Positions 26,185 to 35,066 of a DNA stretch of 52,315 nucleotides are shown piece by piece. Source of the stretch: Pseudomonadota bacterium (lineage in GTDB: Bacteria; Pseudomonadota; Gammaproteobacteria; Steroidobacterales; Steroidobacteraceae); assembly GCA_021792555.1 (NCBI GenBank), contig JAJYUL010000024.1, positions 1-52,315 on the forward strand, read 5' to 3'. A model generated the notes under the pieces. That model had not been told where the DNA came from and made no database searches. It was given only the letters and a program-made list of their open reading frames with translations. How positions within the stretch are numbered: the stretch's first letter is position 1; each line of letters begins with the position of its first letter. The position numbers and the translations under genes are program-made.

Positions 26185-27285
26185 ATGTCCTGTCCGGATG
26201 GCGCCCGCGAGGATTCCGCGTTCACTGAGCGTACGGGCGCGCAGCGGCCCGATGTGCTGGTCGTGGGCCTCGGGCCGGCGGGCGCCCGCGCGGCCGCCGT
26301 CGCCGCGGCCGCCGGCCTCCAGGTCCTCGCCATCGAACGGCGCACGCGGATCGGGGATCCCGTGCAGTGCGCCGAACTCGTTTCCGCCGCGTTCACCGTC
26401 GAGGCCATGCGCTGGGAGGCTGTGACGGCCCAGGGCATCAGCCGCATGGTCACGCGGGTGGAGGATGAGCCGCCCGAAAGTGCCGAGGGCTTTGCCGGCC
26501 GCATGATCTCGCGGCGGCAGTTCGATCAGCGGCTCGCCGAGCATGCCGCCGCCTGTGGTGCGCTTCTCGTGCTGGGCGTCACAGTGAGCGCTGTCGCCGC
26601 CGACGGCCGCGTACGCTTGTCCAACGGACAGACGCTCTGGCCACGAGCACTGATCGGCGCTGATGGGCCGCGGTCACGCGTGGGCGCGGCCATCGGCCGG
26701 GCGAACCGCGAACTCGTGGTGGCGAGGCAGGTGACGGTGCGGCTCGAGGCGCCGTACGACGCCACTGACATTTTTCTGCGGGCGGAGTATCGCGGCGGTT
26801 ACGCCTGGCTGTTTCCCAAGGGCCGGGATGCGAATCTCGGAGTCGGCGTGGACCATGCCTCGCGCGAGCGGCTGAAGTCGTTGCTCGAGGCGCTGCACTC
26901 TGAGCTCGCGGCCGATGGACGCATCAGCGCCGCGTCCGGCTCGATGCTCACCGGGGGGCTGATTCCCGTGGGCGGACGCCTGAGGGCCTTCGGACGCCTC
27001 GGGACGGTTGCGGTCGCGCTCGCCGGCGATGCGGCGGGGCTGACGAATCCGGTCACGGGCGCGGGCATCGAGGCCGCGGTGCGCTCCGGAGAACTCGCCG
27101 GCCGCGCGGTCTGCGCGTGGCTCGGGGGCGCGGGCGAGGCTTTGCAGGACTATGAGGAGGAGCTCGGCGATCTGTACGACGGCGCTTATGCGCGTGCGCA
27201 GCGGCACCGGCGCGCAGTCCTGCGCTGCGCGGATGCGCGCAGCCTGCGCCGGGGCTGGATCAGCTCACCGGAGTACTGGGCGTGA
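26185..27285 (+). CDS. lipT: LipT, geranylgeranyl-reductase-like flavoprotein
   Basis: 366 residues. FAD-binding GLGPAGARAA at the N-terminus, IGADGPRSRVG in the middle, and LAGDAAGLTNPVTGAGI near residue 290, the full set for geranylgeranyl reductase-like FAD proteins. LipT is regularly found with LipS1/LipS2 and LbpA and is thought to supply electrons for lipoate assembly. It lies 18 bases after shdrR and closes the rightward block; the neighbouring gene on the other strand ends five bases away. Confidence 0.87.
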   Translation: MSCPDGAREDSAFTERTGAQRPDVLVVGLGPAGARAAAVAAAAGLQVLAIERRTRIGDPVQCAELVSAAFTVEAMRWEAVTAQGISRMVTRVEDEPPESAEGFAGRMISRRQFDQRLAEHAAACGALLVLGVTVSAVAADGRVRLSNGQTLWPRALIGADGPRSRVGAAIGRANRELVVARQVTVRLEAPYDATDIFLRAEYRGGYAWLFPKGRDANLGVGVDHASRERLKSLLEALHSELAADGRISAASGSMLTGGLIPVGGRLRAFGRLGTVAVALAGDAAGLTNPVTGAGIEAAVRSGELAGRAVCAWLGGAGEALQDYEEELGDLYDGAYARAQRHRRAVLRCADARSLRRGWISSPEYWA

Positions 27286-27290
27286 GGGCA

Positions 27291-28349
27291 TCACCCCGAG
27301 TGCGCGAGCTGCGGCAGCACTTCGGAGGCAATGCACTGCAGGGACTCGCGCACCACTTCGGTGGGCAACGCACCGGCCCCGATGGAGCAGAGCAGATGCG
27401 TCACGCCGGCTTCGCGCAGCCGCGCGATGCGCGCGAGGCATTCGCTGGGAGTGCCGACAATGGCCAGTCCCGCCAGCTCGAGCAGGCTCAGGCGCGCTCC
27501 CAGCCTGAACAGGCGGCGAAAACGTCCCAACTGCTGCATGTGCTCGTAACTCGGCAGAAGCCGCTCGAGAACCGGTGCCGTGACGCGCAGCAACTCGCCG
27601 TAGGACCAGCGCAGCGCCGGTCCGGCGAGCGTCCGGGCGCGCTTGCGGTCGGACAGACACAGCATCGCGACGGTCATCCCGATGCGTGGGGCGTGTGCGC
27701 CGCGCCACGCCTGCCGATAGCGCTTCAGGTCAGCCGCGATCATGGCCCACGGTTTGAAAGGTCCGGCCAGCACGCCGAGCCCCTCCGCGGCGGCCCACTC
27801 GAAGGTCTCGGGGCTCACTGCAGCGCTCCACAGTGGCGGGTAGGGTCGCTGCAGCGGTCGCGGCAGCGCGCGCACCCCCTCGAGACGGAAGTGCCGGCCC
27901 TCATGAACGACGGCCGCATCCGCCGCGCAGGCGCGCAGGATCGCGAGGGACTCCTCGACGAGCGTGCGGCTGTGCGCCGGCTCTGCGCCGAAGGCCGCGT
28001 ACTCCTGCGGGGAAAATCCGCGGCCAATGCCCACTTCGAGCCGCCCTGCCGAGAGCACATCCAGCGTGCCGATGCGCTCGGCGACGTGCAGGGGATGGTG
28101 ATAGGGCAGAGGGATCACCCCGAGCCCGAGCCGCAGACGCGTGGTGCGCCGCGCGAGCGCCGCGAGCAGCAGATCGGGCTTCGACAGGTGCGAGTAACCG
28201 GGCATCAGGTGGTGCTCGACCAGCCACACGCCGTGAAATCCGAGCCGGTCGGCGAGTTCAATCTCCGCGAGCGCATCGTCGTAGGCCTGCGCCTCGGAGC
28301 GCGCGATCCACGGCGGCATGGCCAATTCGTAGAACAGATCGAGCAGCAC
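27291..28349 (-). CDS. LLM-class flavin-dependent oxidoreductase
   Basis: 352 residues of the bacterial-luciferase-like superfamily. Typical pieces: EIELADRLGFHGVWLVEHH, LLAALARRTTRLRLG, PLRVAERIGTLDVLS-type segment, and GIGRGFSPQEY. Such enzymes use FMNH2 and oxygen on varied substrates, or coenzyme F420 in other bacteria. Start is GTG at 28349 with GGGGA upstream. Only 26 bases separate it from the divergent AurF-like gene. The substrate cannot be told. Confidence 0.87.
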   Translation of the reverse strand: MLLDLFYELAMPPWIARSEAQAYDDALAEIELADRLGFHGVWLVEHHLMPGYSHLSKPDLLLAALARRTTRLRLGLGVIPLPYHHPLHVAERIGTLDVLSAGRLEVGIGRGFSPQEYAAFGAEPAHSRTLVEESLAILRACAADAAVVHEGRHFRLEGVRALPRPLQRPYPPLWSAAVSPETFEWAAAEGLGVLAGPFKPWAMIAADLKRYRQAWRGAHAPRIGMTVAMLCLSDRKRARTLAGPALRWSYGELLRVTAPVLERLLPSYEHMQQLGRFRRLFRLGARLSLLELAGLAIVGTPSECLARIARLREAGVTHLLCSIGAGALPTEVVRESLQCIASEVLPQLAHSG

Positions 28350-28375
28350 GTGATTTCCCCGCCGAGGTGAGCAGC

Positions 28376-29236
28376 GTGTCGAGCCTAACCGAATTGCCGC
28401 AGATCCGGTACGAGGATCCGCTCGTGCGCATCGATTGGCAGGCGGTCGATCGGGAGTGTTGGTGGCTGCCGCCGCAGCTGCTCTCCCTCGCAGGCGTGCC
28501 GGAGTTCGAGCAGCTCACCGTCAGGGCGCGGCAACAGGTCTCGCACCTGGAGTACGTGCACCTGTTGGAGGCGGGTCTGTGGCTCGAGTCGCAGTTCATG
28601 GGGCGCCTCGCGCGGCTCGCACATCGCAGCGCAGATGCGGCGCACCGTGCGCGCTTTCTGCACGAAGTGCGCGAGGAGGCCGGGCACAGCCTGATGTTCG
28701 TCGAGCTGCTGCAGCGCAGCGGCTACGCGATGGGCGGCGAGCGTGGACTCGGCACCCGGGCGGTCGATTTGTGCGGCAATCTGCTCTCGAGCCGCTCAGC
28801 GCTGTTCTGGGCCATGGTGGTCATCGGCGAGGAGCTGCCCGATCAGCTCAACCGCCGGCTGCGGCGCGGCGCCGAGGAGGCCATCCTGAGCGCGGTCGTC
28901 TACCGGATCGCCGACATCCACACGCGCGATGAGGCCATGCACTGCGCGTTTGCGCGCGAACAGTGCCGCCAGAGCGCGGCGCGCTGTCCGGCGTGGCAGC
29001 GGGCGCTGCTTGCCCCGGCTCTGTCTGTGGCGATTGACCTCTATGCGCGTTATGTGTATTTCCCATCTGCCGCGATTTACACGCGCGCCGGGCTCGCGCC
29101 GGCGCGACTGTGGCGTGCGCGGGCGCTTGCCAATGTGCACCGCCGCGCACTGGTGGCGCGGATGCTGCGCCCGACACTGGAGTTCCTCAATCGCAGCGGA
29201 TGGCGAGTCTCCAGTCGCTATTGTCCCCAGCACTGA
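28376..29236 (+). CDS. AurF-like non-haem diiron protein
   Basis: 286 residues, helical, with paired metal-binding motifs: EEAGHSLMF near residue 100 and RDEAMHCAF near residue 185, plus upstream Glu/His residues in SHLEYVHLLEAGLWLE. This fits the AurF/p-aminobenzoate N-oxygenase family (PF11583), which oxidises amines, and related diiron oxygenases. GTG at 28376 is chosen because GAGGTGAG precedes it; GTG at 28367 is possible. It is divergent from the LLM gene, so the two may form one oxidative pathway; inferred. Confidence 0.75.
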   Translation: MSSLTELPQIRYEDPLVRIDWQAVDRECWWLPPQLLSLAGVPEFEQLTVRARQQVSHLEYVHLLEAGLWLESQFMGRLARLAHRSADAAHRARFLHEVREEAGHSLMFVELLQRSGYAMGGERGLGTRAVDLCGNLLSSRSALFWAMVVIGEELPDQLNRRLRRGAEEAILSAVVYRIADIHTRDEAMHCAFAREQCRQSAARCPAWQRALLAPALSVAIDLYARYVYFPSAAIYTRAGLAPARLWRARALANVHRRALVARMLRPTLEFLNRSGWRVSSRYCPQH

Positions 29237-29325
29237 GGAGAGGCGCGAGAGCACCCGCTGAGGTGGTGCTCGTGGGCAAAGCCTGCCGTACAGTAGCCAG
29301 GTCGGGGTCCTCTGGAGGCGTTCCC

Positions 29326-30201
29326 GTGCAGGTGCTCGCGCGCGCGCTGGCCGCGCAGCTCGGTGTCGAATGCGCAACCGAGCCCGAGCGACGGGTCGGC
29401 GGCGGCACGCATCGCTGCTATCGCTGGCAATGCGCAAGCGGAGCGTTGTTCGTCAAGGTCGCTGCGGCCGAGGCGCACGGGCGGCTGGCTGCCGAAGCGG
29501 CCGGCCTCGATGAACTGGCGCAGGCGGGTGGGCTGCGCGTGCCGCAGGTGCGGGCCCAGGGACTCGCCGGGGCAGAGGCCTTTCTCGCGCTCGAGTGGAT
29601 CGAGATGGGCGCAGCGAGCCGCCGCAGCGAGCGCCGGCTCGGGCAAGGACTCGCTGCGCTGCACGCTGTTCGGGCCGAACGCTTCGGCTGGCGGATCGAC
29701 AACAGCATCGGCCCGACGCCGCAGTTGAACGGCTGGTGGGCGCAATGGCCGGCGTTCTGGCGCGAGCGGCGGCTGCGCCCGCAGCTCGAGCTCGCGGTGC
29801 GGCGCGGCTTCGGCCGGCTGCTCGAGGCGCCCGGAGAGCGGCTGCTCGAGGCGAGCGCGGCGCTGCTCGCCGGGCACCGGCCGCAGCCGGCGCTGCTGCA
29901 CGGCGACCTCTGGGCCGGCAACTGGGGCACGGACGCCGACGGGGGGGCGGTGATCTTTGATCCGGCGGTCTACTACGGTGATCGCGAAGCGGATCTGGCG
30001 ATGACCCGGCTGTTCGGCGGCTTCGGCCGGGAGTTCTACGCGGCATACCAGGACGCTGCGCCGCTGCCACCCGGCCACGCGCTCAGGGCCGAGCTCTATA
30101 CGCTGTACCACGTGCTGAACCACGCCAATCTCTTCGGTGGCGGTTACGCGCAGCAGGCTCGGGCGATGATGGAGCGCCTGATAGCCGAGGCAGGTAGCTG
30201 A
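29326..30201 (+). CDS. fructosamine kinase family protein
   Basis: 291 residues with a protein-kinase-like fold. Visible: RRVGGGTHRCYRW glycine loop, LFVKVA (ATP Lys), LEWIEMG hinge, LLHGDLWAGNWG (catalytic Asp and Asn), and IFDPAVYYGDREADLAM (metal-binding Asp). Members phosphorylate ketosamine adducts on proteins or small sugars, repairing glycation. GTG at 29326 has a strong GGAGG seven bases upstream. The frame open to 29110 overlaps the previous gene and is not used. Confidence 0.88.
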   Translation: MQVLARALAAQLGVECATEPERRVGGGTHRCYRWQCASGALFVKVAAAEAHGRLAAEAAGLDELAQAGGLRVPQVRAQGLAGAEAFLALEWIEMGAASRRSERRLGQGLAALHAVRAERFGWRIDNSIGPTPQLNGWWAQWPAFWRERRLRPQLELAVRRGFGRLLEAPGERLLEASAALLAGHRPQPALLHGDLWAGNWGTDADGGAVIFDPAVYYGDREADLAMTRLFGGFGREFYAAYQDAAPLPPGHALRAELYTLYHVLNHANLFGGGYAQQARAMMERLIAEAGS

Positions 30202-30233
30202 GACGCAGTCTTAGCCTTGGGGACCGCCTGGCG

Positions 30234-30251
30234 CCTTGACGGATGTCAAGG
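30234..30251 (+). promoter_or_regulatory. FNR/CRP-family-like box upstream of DUF3079 gene
   Basis: CCTTGAC-GGAT-GTCAAGG is a perfect 7-bp palindrome whose core TTGAC-N4-GTCAA matches the FNR/ANR half-site layout. TAGCAT at 30272-30277 could be the -10 element; the box centre would then be about 41 bases upstream of transcription start, a class II activator position. Oxygen control is inferred. Confidence 0.5.
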
Positions 30252-30283
30252 TGCGTGCCGATCGCGGCGCGTAGCATGTTCTC

Positions 30284-30484
30284 GTGGCCGCGAAGATTCC
30301 CCTGCATCCCGGGCACCCCGAGCGCATCTGCTGGGGCTGCGAGAAGTTCTGCCCCGCCGACGCCATGCGCTGCGGGAACGGGACCGACCGGGCGCAGCAT
30401 CCGGTGGAGCTTTGGGGGCCGGACTGGATGAACTTCGGTCTCGACGCCCAGGACCCGCCGTCGCCCGGCGAAGCCCGCTCCTGA
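30284..30484 (+). CDS. DUF3079 domain small protein
   Basis: 66 residues with GTG start. IPLHPGHPERICWGC, CPADAMRCGNG and QHPVELWG are the family's signature blocks, with four cysteines that may bind a metal. Function of the family is unknown. There is no Shine-Dalgarno sequence upstream, and the predicted transcription start from the FNR-like box falls at or next to the GTG, so leaderless translation is possible. Confidence 0.8.
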   Translation: MAAKIPLHPGHPERICWGCEKFCPADAMRCGNGTDRAQHPVELWGPDWMNFGLDAQDPPSPGEARS

Positions 30485-30656
30485 GCCGCGCGCGCCGGGC
30501 CGCGCCGCCCGGATCCTCCCGCTTCATCGTAGAATCCTTCCTCGTCGGGCGCCTCATCTTTGCGCGGCCCACCGCGGCTGCGGCGCGCGCCTGAGCCCGG
30601 CCGCCCGGGCAGGCCGTGTCCCACCCATGGGCCGAGGGGCCCGCCGAGAGAAGGGA

Positions 30657-32063
30657 ATGTCCACCAAGACCGAACCGTCCGGCGCGGCCCGGCTCGACAG
30701 CCTCGCCTGGAACCGCTTTCACACCGTAGCGCTGCTCGCGCTCGGGGTGGGCTGGGCGCTCGACTCCTTTGAGGTCACGCTGATCAGCAATGTGCTCGGG
30801 GTGTTGCGCGCGCAGTGGCGGCTCGACGGCACCGCGATGAGCTGGCTGCTCGGCGTATGGTTCATCGGACTGATGCTCGGGGCCTGGGGATTCGGGGCGC
30901 TCGCCGACCGCTTCGGCCGCAAGCGCGTATTTCTCTCCAGCCTGGTCATCTACGGGGGATTCACGGCCGTCAGCGCGCTCGCGCCGAGCTATGGCTGGCT
31001 GCTCACGCTGCGGCTGCTGACGGCGATTGGCGTCGGCGCGGAGTACGCGGCGATCAATGCGGCGATCAGCGAGTTGATTCCTGCGGCCGTGCGCGGCCGC
31101 GCAGGGGCGCTGGTGATGAGCTTCTGGCCTCTGGGGGCGATCGCGGCGGCACTGCTCTCGTTGGTGCTGCTGCGGGCGCTGCCGGCGCATCTCGCCTGGC
31201 GCGCGGCATTTGGTTTCGGCGCGCTGATCGCGCTGACTACGCTGCTGCTGCGCCGGCATCTGCCGGAATCCCCCCGCTGGCTCGAGAAACAGGGCCAAGC
31301 GGCAGCGGCTCGGGCGATCGTCGAGCGCATTGCCCAGGGACAGGTCGCCTTCCCGCGGCAACCTCGGCCGCAATGCGCTCCCGAGGCTGGCGTGTCCGCC
31401 GGCTCGCGCCGCGAGCGTCCGTGGCAAGGGCTGCTCACCCTGGTGCGCCATTATCCGGGACGTCTCGCGCTCGGCTGTGCGCTCGATTTTTCCGAAGCGG
31501 CCGGCTACTACGGGCTGTTCGCCTTCCTGCCGCTGGTGGTGCTGCCTGAGTTGAAATGGCCGGCGAGGTCATTGCCGTGGTTCTACTTCATCGGCAACCT
31601 CGGTGCGCTCGCCGGCGGGGTGGCGGTGGGATCGTTGCTCGAGCGCTTCGGGCGCAAGCGGACCGTGCTGCTGTGCTATGCGCTCACCGCGCTCGCCATG
31701 GTGGCGCTGGCCGAGGTGAGTCTGCGCGGCCATGACTGGATCCTCGTGGGCTTCACGCTGGCGAACCTGCTCGCAACCGCCAGCTGGATTGGCGCCTATC
31801 CGACGTTCACGGAGCTGTTTCCGACCCGTCTGCGCTCGACCGGCGTCGGAACGAGTGTTGCGTTCGGGCGGCTCGGCGCGCTGGCCTCGCCCTTTCTGAT
31901 TCTGTTCGTCGGGCGGCGCGCGGGCGTGCCGGCGGCACTGTGGGTGCTCGCCGGCTTCTGGGTGCTCGGCTGCGTGGCCATGCTCTTCTGGAGCCGCTTC
32001 GGCATCGAGGCGCGGGGCAGGCCGCTCGAGGCGCTCGCGCCGGATCCGCTGGCGCTCTCGTGA
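30657..32063 (+). CDS. MFS transporter (sugar/aromatic-acid porter type)
   Basis: About 468 residues, twelve predicted membrane helices. The D-F-E motif in ALDSFEVTLI on helix 1, ADRFGRKRV in loop 2-3, PESPRWL after helix 6 and LERFGRKRTV in loop 8-9 are MFS signatures of the aromatic-acid:H+ symporter and sugar porter families. Substrate unknown. ATG at 30657 is preferred; an ATG at 30627 is in frame. The stop overlaps the next gene's GTG by four bases (GTGA), so the two are coupled. Confidence 0.9.
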   Translation: MSTKTEPSGAARLDSLAWNRFHTVALLALGVGWALDSFEVTLISNVLGVLRAQWRLDGTAMSWLLGVWFIGLMLGAWGFGALADRFGRKRVFLSSLVIYGGFTAVSALAPSYGWLLTLRLLTAIGVGAEYAAINAAISELIPAAVRGRAGALVMSFWPLGAIAAALLSLVLLRALPAHLAWRAAFGFGALIALTTLLLRRHLPESPRWLEKQGQAAAARAIVERIAQGQVAFPRQPRPQCAPEAGVSAGSRRERPWQGLLTLVRHYPGRLALGCALDFSEAAGYYGLFAFLPLVVLPELKWPARSLPWFYFIGNLGALAGGVAVGSLLERFGRKRTVLLCYALTALAMVALAEVSLRGHDWILVGFTLANLLATASWIGAYPTFTELFPTRLRSTGVGTSVAFGRLGALASPFLILFVGRRAGVPAALWVLAGFWVLGCVAMLFWSRFGIEARGRPLEALAPDPLALS

Positions 32064-33166
32064 GAGCCCCGAAGGCTGGTGCGCCGGTGAGTGACTTCAC
32101 AGCCTTGGCTCAGGCCGGTCAGATTGGGGAGGCGGCTTCGCTGCGCGGCGCGGGCCGCATCTGCCCGGCAGATTATCGCTATCCGCCGGGCGCACTGGCC
32201 GCAGCGGACGACGGGCAGGCCGATGTCCTCTATACGGCCGGAGGGCTCTATGGCAACACCGAGGCGCTGCGCGCGCTGCGCGCACTCGTGCACCGCGAAT
32301 CCGCTCCTGTGCGTGTCGTGCTGGCCGGAGATTTCCACTGGTTCGACGTGGCGGACGAGGAGTTCGCGGCGATCGCCGAGGCGGTGCAGCCGGGCCCGGC
32401 AGCGGACGGACGGCGCAGGGATGCGGCGCGCTGGGAGGCGATTGCCGGGAACGTTGAGCGGGAACTGACTCGCTACAGCGGCGCCGGGTGCGGCTGCGAC
32501 TATCCGGAGTACGTGCGCGAGTGCACTGTCGAGTGGTCCAACGCGATCATGGCGCGTCTGCAGGAGCGGTCGCAGGCCCATGCTGCACACGTGGGCTGGC
32601 TCGCGACGCTGCCGCCATTTAAGGCGATCCGGGTGGGTGGTGAGCGCATTCTCGTGCTGCATGGGGATACCGAGTCGCTCGCCGGCTGGTCGTTCGCCGC
32701 CGAGCGGCTGCCCGATGCGCCCGAGGCGCTGCGCCGGAGGTTCGGCCTCGGCGCGCAGCAGTCCACCGACACGGCTTGGCTGAGCGCTCAGTTCGAGCGC
32801 GTCCGTGCGCGTATCATCGCCTGCTCCCACACGTGTCTGCCGCTCGCCCGGCCGGTACGGACAGCGCGCGGCGATGCGCTGTTGATCAACAACGGCGCAG
32901 CAGGCATGCCGAACTTCCGCGGCCGCATCGCGGGGCTGGTGACCCGCATCGCTGTCGGGCGCCGGGTGCCGCCGGGGAGTCTCTACGGGATGCAGCTCGG
33001 TCCCGTGCGCTGCGATGCGCTGGAGCTGCCCTATGAGCCGACCGCCTGGTGGCAGCGCTTCACGCAGCAGTGGCCGCAGAACTCGCCGGCCTATCTGAGC
33101 TACGCCCGGCGCCTGCGCGAGGGGCCGGACTACCGGATCGAATGGGCGCGAGCGGCGCTCGGATGA
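32060..33166 (+). CDS. metallophosphoesterase-like protein, incomplete metal site
   Basis: About 368 residues. Calcineurin-like layout is visible: GGLYGNTEALRAL (in place of DxHGN), LAGDFHWFD (GD kept), a WLATLPPF and LHGDTES stretch, and ACSHTCLP (in place of GHTH). The first motif lacks both metal ligands (D to G, H to Y) and the last has HTC instead of HTH, so activity is doubtful or the ligands differ. The start overlaps the MFS stop; GTG at 32087 is an alternative. It could process something carried by the transporter; inferred. Confidence 0.7.
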   Translation: MRAPKAGAPVSDFTALAQAGQIGEAASLRGAGRICPADYRYPPGALAAADDGQADVLYTAGGLYGNTEALRALRALVHRESAPVRVVLAGDFHWFDVADEEFAAIAEAVQPGPAADGRRRDAARWEAIAGNVERELTRYSGAGCGCDYPEYVRECTVEWSNAIMARLQERSQAHAAHVGWLATLPPFKAIRVGGERILVLHGDTESLAGWSFAAERLPDAPEALRRRFGLGAQQSTDTAWLSAQFERVRARIIACSHTCLPLARPVRTARGDALLINNGAAGMPNFRGRIAGLVTRIAVGRRVPPGSLYGMQLGPVRCDALELPYEPTAWWQRFTQQWPQNSPAYLSYARRLREGPDYRIEWARAALG

Positions 33167-33641
33167 CGGCCTGCATCGATGAATGAGCGTTCCGTTTGAG
33201 CGGCGGCTGACGCTGGGAAATAAGCCGCTTCGGCGCTCATCATATTAAGTAATTCAACCGCTTAGGAAACTATTCTCTACCGTGGCGTAGCATCGCCGGA
33301 TTCCCGACCGAATCGGGGCGCGCGCCGGCACCCGGGCGGGAACCGTTGTGCGCAAGGCGGGCGCACCGGGATCACGCAGCGGCCCGGCGAGCCGCCTGCG
33401 CCAGTCTGATGAGGACCGCCGGCTCAAGTGCAGCCCGATGAGGCGTCTGGCGCAGTTACGCGCGCAGCCTCTGCGGCGCTGACGAGAAAGTGGCGTGGCG
33501 TGTGCCGGCACGGCGCGCAGGGTTTGCCTCAGGACCGGTTTTATCCCCATTGGCGAGTCGATATGTTCCTTTGGAGATATATCGAGGACCGTCCGCCGCC
33601 TCTGTAATGACTGCCTGAGAGTTGCTTGCCTCGGGTGACGC
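33167..33641 (+). promoter_or_regulatory. upstream region of cysG with ATATATC-CCAAAGGA motif
   Basis: 475 bases without a gene. At 33560-33584 lies GATATGTTCCTTTGGAGATATATCG; read on the other strand it closely matches a site at 35787-35811 before dsrA. The rest is GC-rich, with an AT-rich patch at 33239-33262 (CATATTAAGTAATTC) that may hold another promoter. No terminator with a T-tract is seen after 33166. Confidence 0.5.
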
Positions 33642-35063
33642 ATGGATTTCTTGCCGGTGTTTCTCGATGTCCGCTCGCGCTCCTGCCTGGTGGTGGGCGG
33701 CGGCGAGGTGGCGGCGCGCAAAGCGGAACTCCTGATGCGGGCGAACGCCGCCGTCACGGTGGTGGCACCCGAGCTTGGCAGAAGCCTCGCACGCTATCGC
33801 GCTGCGGAAAGACTCGCTCACCGTGCGCGTGCGTTTCGAGCCAGCGACATCGACGGTTGCGCTCTGGTCATTGCCGCGACGGATGACGAGGCTGTCAACA
33901 GCGAGGTCTCCGATCTGTGCCGCGAGCGTGCCATTCCCGTCAATGTGGTCGATGCGCCCGAGCTCTGCAGCTTCATCGTGCCGTCCATCGTCGATCGCTC
34001 GCCGGTGATCGTGGCAGTCTCCTCGGGCGGCGCCTCGCCGGTTCTCTCGCGCATGGTGCGTACGAAGCTGGAAACGATGCTGCCGGCCTCGTATGGCAGG
34101 CTCGCGACGCTCGCGCAGGGGTTGCGCGAGCGGGTCAAGCGCCGCTTCACGAGCGTGGCGCAGCGCCGCCGTTTCTGGGAAGAGGTGCTGCACGGTCCTG
34201 CAGCCGAGATGATGCTGGCTGGACGGGAGCGGGCAGCGAAGTGCGCGATCGAGTTGGCACTCCAGCAGGACACACCCGCGTCGCTTTCGATGGGCGAGGT
34301 GTATCTGGTGGGCGCAGGTCCCGGTGATCCTGACCTGCTCACTTTCCGGGCCCTACGCCTGATGCAGCAGGCCGACGTCGTGGTGTACGACCGGCTGGTC
34401 GCGCCGGCGATTGTCGATCTGGCGCACCGTGGCGCCGAGCGCATCTTCGTCGGCAAGGCGCGTGGCGAGCACGCCCTGGCACAGGAGGAGATCAACGAAG
34501 TCCTGATCCGACTTGCGCGCGCTGGCAAGCGCGTCCTGCGCCTCAAGGGTGGAGATCCTTTCATCTTTGGCCGCGGAGGCGAGGAAGCCGATGTGCTGGC
34601 CGAGCAGGGCATTCCGTTTCAGATCGTGCCGGGCATTACGGCAGCATCGGGCTGCGCGGCCTACGCGGGCATCCCGCTGACCCATCGTGATTTCGCCCAC
34701 AGCTGCGTGTTCGTTCCCGGACACCTCAAGGATGGGGGTGATCTTGACTGGGGCGCACTGGCCCAGCCTCGTCAGACCATTGTGATCTACATGGGCTTGC
34801 ACGCTCTCGAGCCCATCTGCCGACGGCTGATCGAAGCGGGTTTGCCGGCCGCAACGCCCGCCGCGCTGATTCAGGACGGCACGACGCACAGCCAGCGAGT
34901 GCTGATCGGTGATCTGGCGGGCTTGCCGGCGAAGGCCGCGGAGGCGCTCATGCGCCCGCCTGCGCTGCTGATCATCGGCGAGGTGGTCAGACTCCACGAG
35001 CGTTTTGCCTGGTTTGAGCCGGCGGGCGTCACAGAGGCGAGCGCCGTCAGGGCGGTCGGATAG
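33642..35063 (+). CDS. cysG: siroheme synthase CysG
   Basis: 473 residues, trifunctional. N-terminal precorrin-2 dehydrogenase/ferrochelatase with VVGGGEVAARKA (NAD site) and SSGGASPVLSR; C-terminal uroporphyrinogen-III methyltransferase from about residue 223 with YLVGAGPGDPDLLTFRA, LKGGDPFIFGRGGEE and VPGITAASGCAAYAGIPLTHR. It makes siroheme from uroporphyrinogen III in the cytoplasm. In this place it feeds DsrAB, with DsrN making the amide form. It stands just upstream of the dsr genes, separated by one minus-strand gene. Confidence 0.96.
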   Translation: MDFLPVFLDVRSRSCLVVGGGEVAARKAELLMRANAAVTVVAPELGRSLARYRAAERLAHRARAFRASDIDGCALVIAATDDEAVNSEVSDLCRERAIPVNVVDAPELCSFIVPSIVDRSPVIVAVSSGGASPVLSRMVRTKLETMLPASYGRLATLAQGLRERVKRRFTSVAQRRRFWEEVLHGPAAEMMLAGRERAAKCAIELALQQDTPASLSMGEVYLVGAGPGDPDLLTFRALRLMQQADVVVYDRLVAPAIVDLAHRGAERIFVGKARGEHALAQEEINEVLIRLARAGKRVLRLKGGDPFIFGRGGEEADVLAEQGIPFQIVPGITAASGCAAYAGIPLTHRDFAHSCVFVPGHLKDGGDLDWGALAQPRQTIVIYMGLHALEPICRRLIEAGLPAATPAALIQDGTTHSQRVLIGDLAGLPAKAAEALMRPPALLIIGEVVRLHERFAWFEPAGVTEASAVRAVG

Positions 35064-35066
35064 TTC

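Noticed and set aside
33223-33234. GCCG-CTT-CGGC hairpin as a terminator after the phosphoesterase-like gene
   Set aside because: Only four base pairs and no T-tract.
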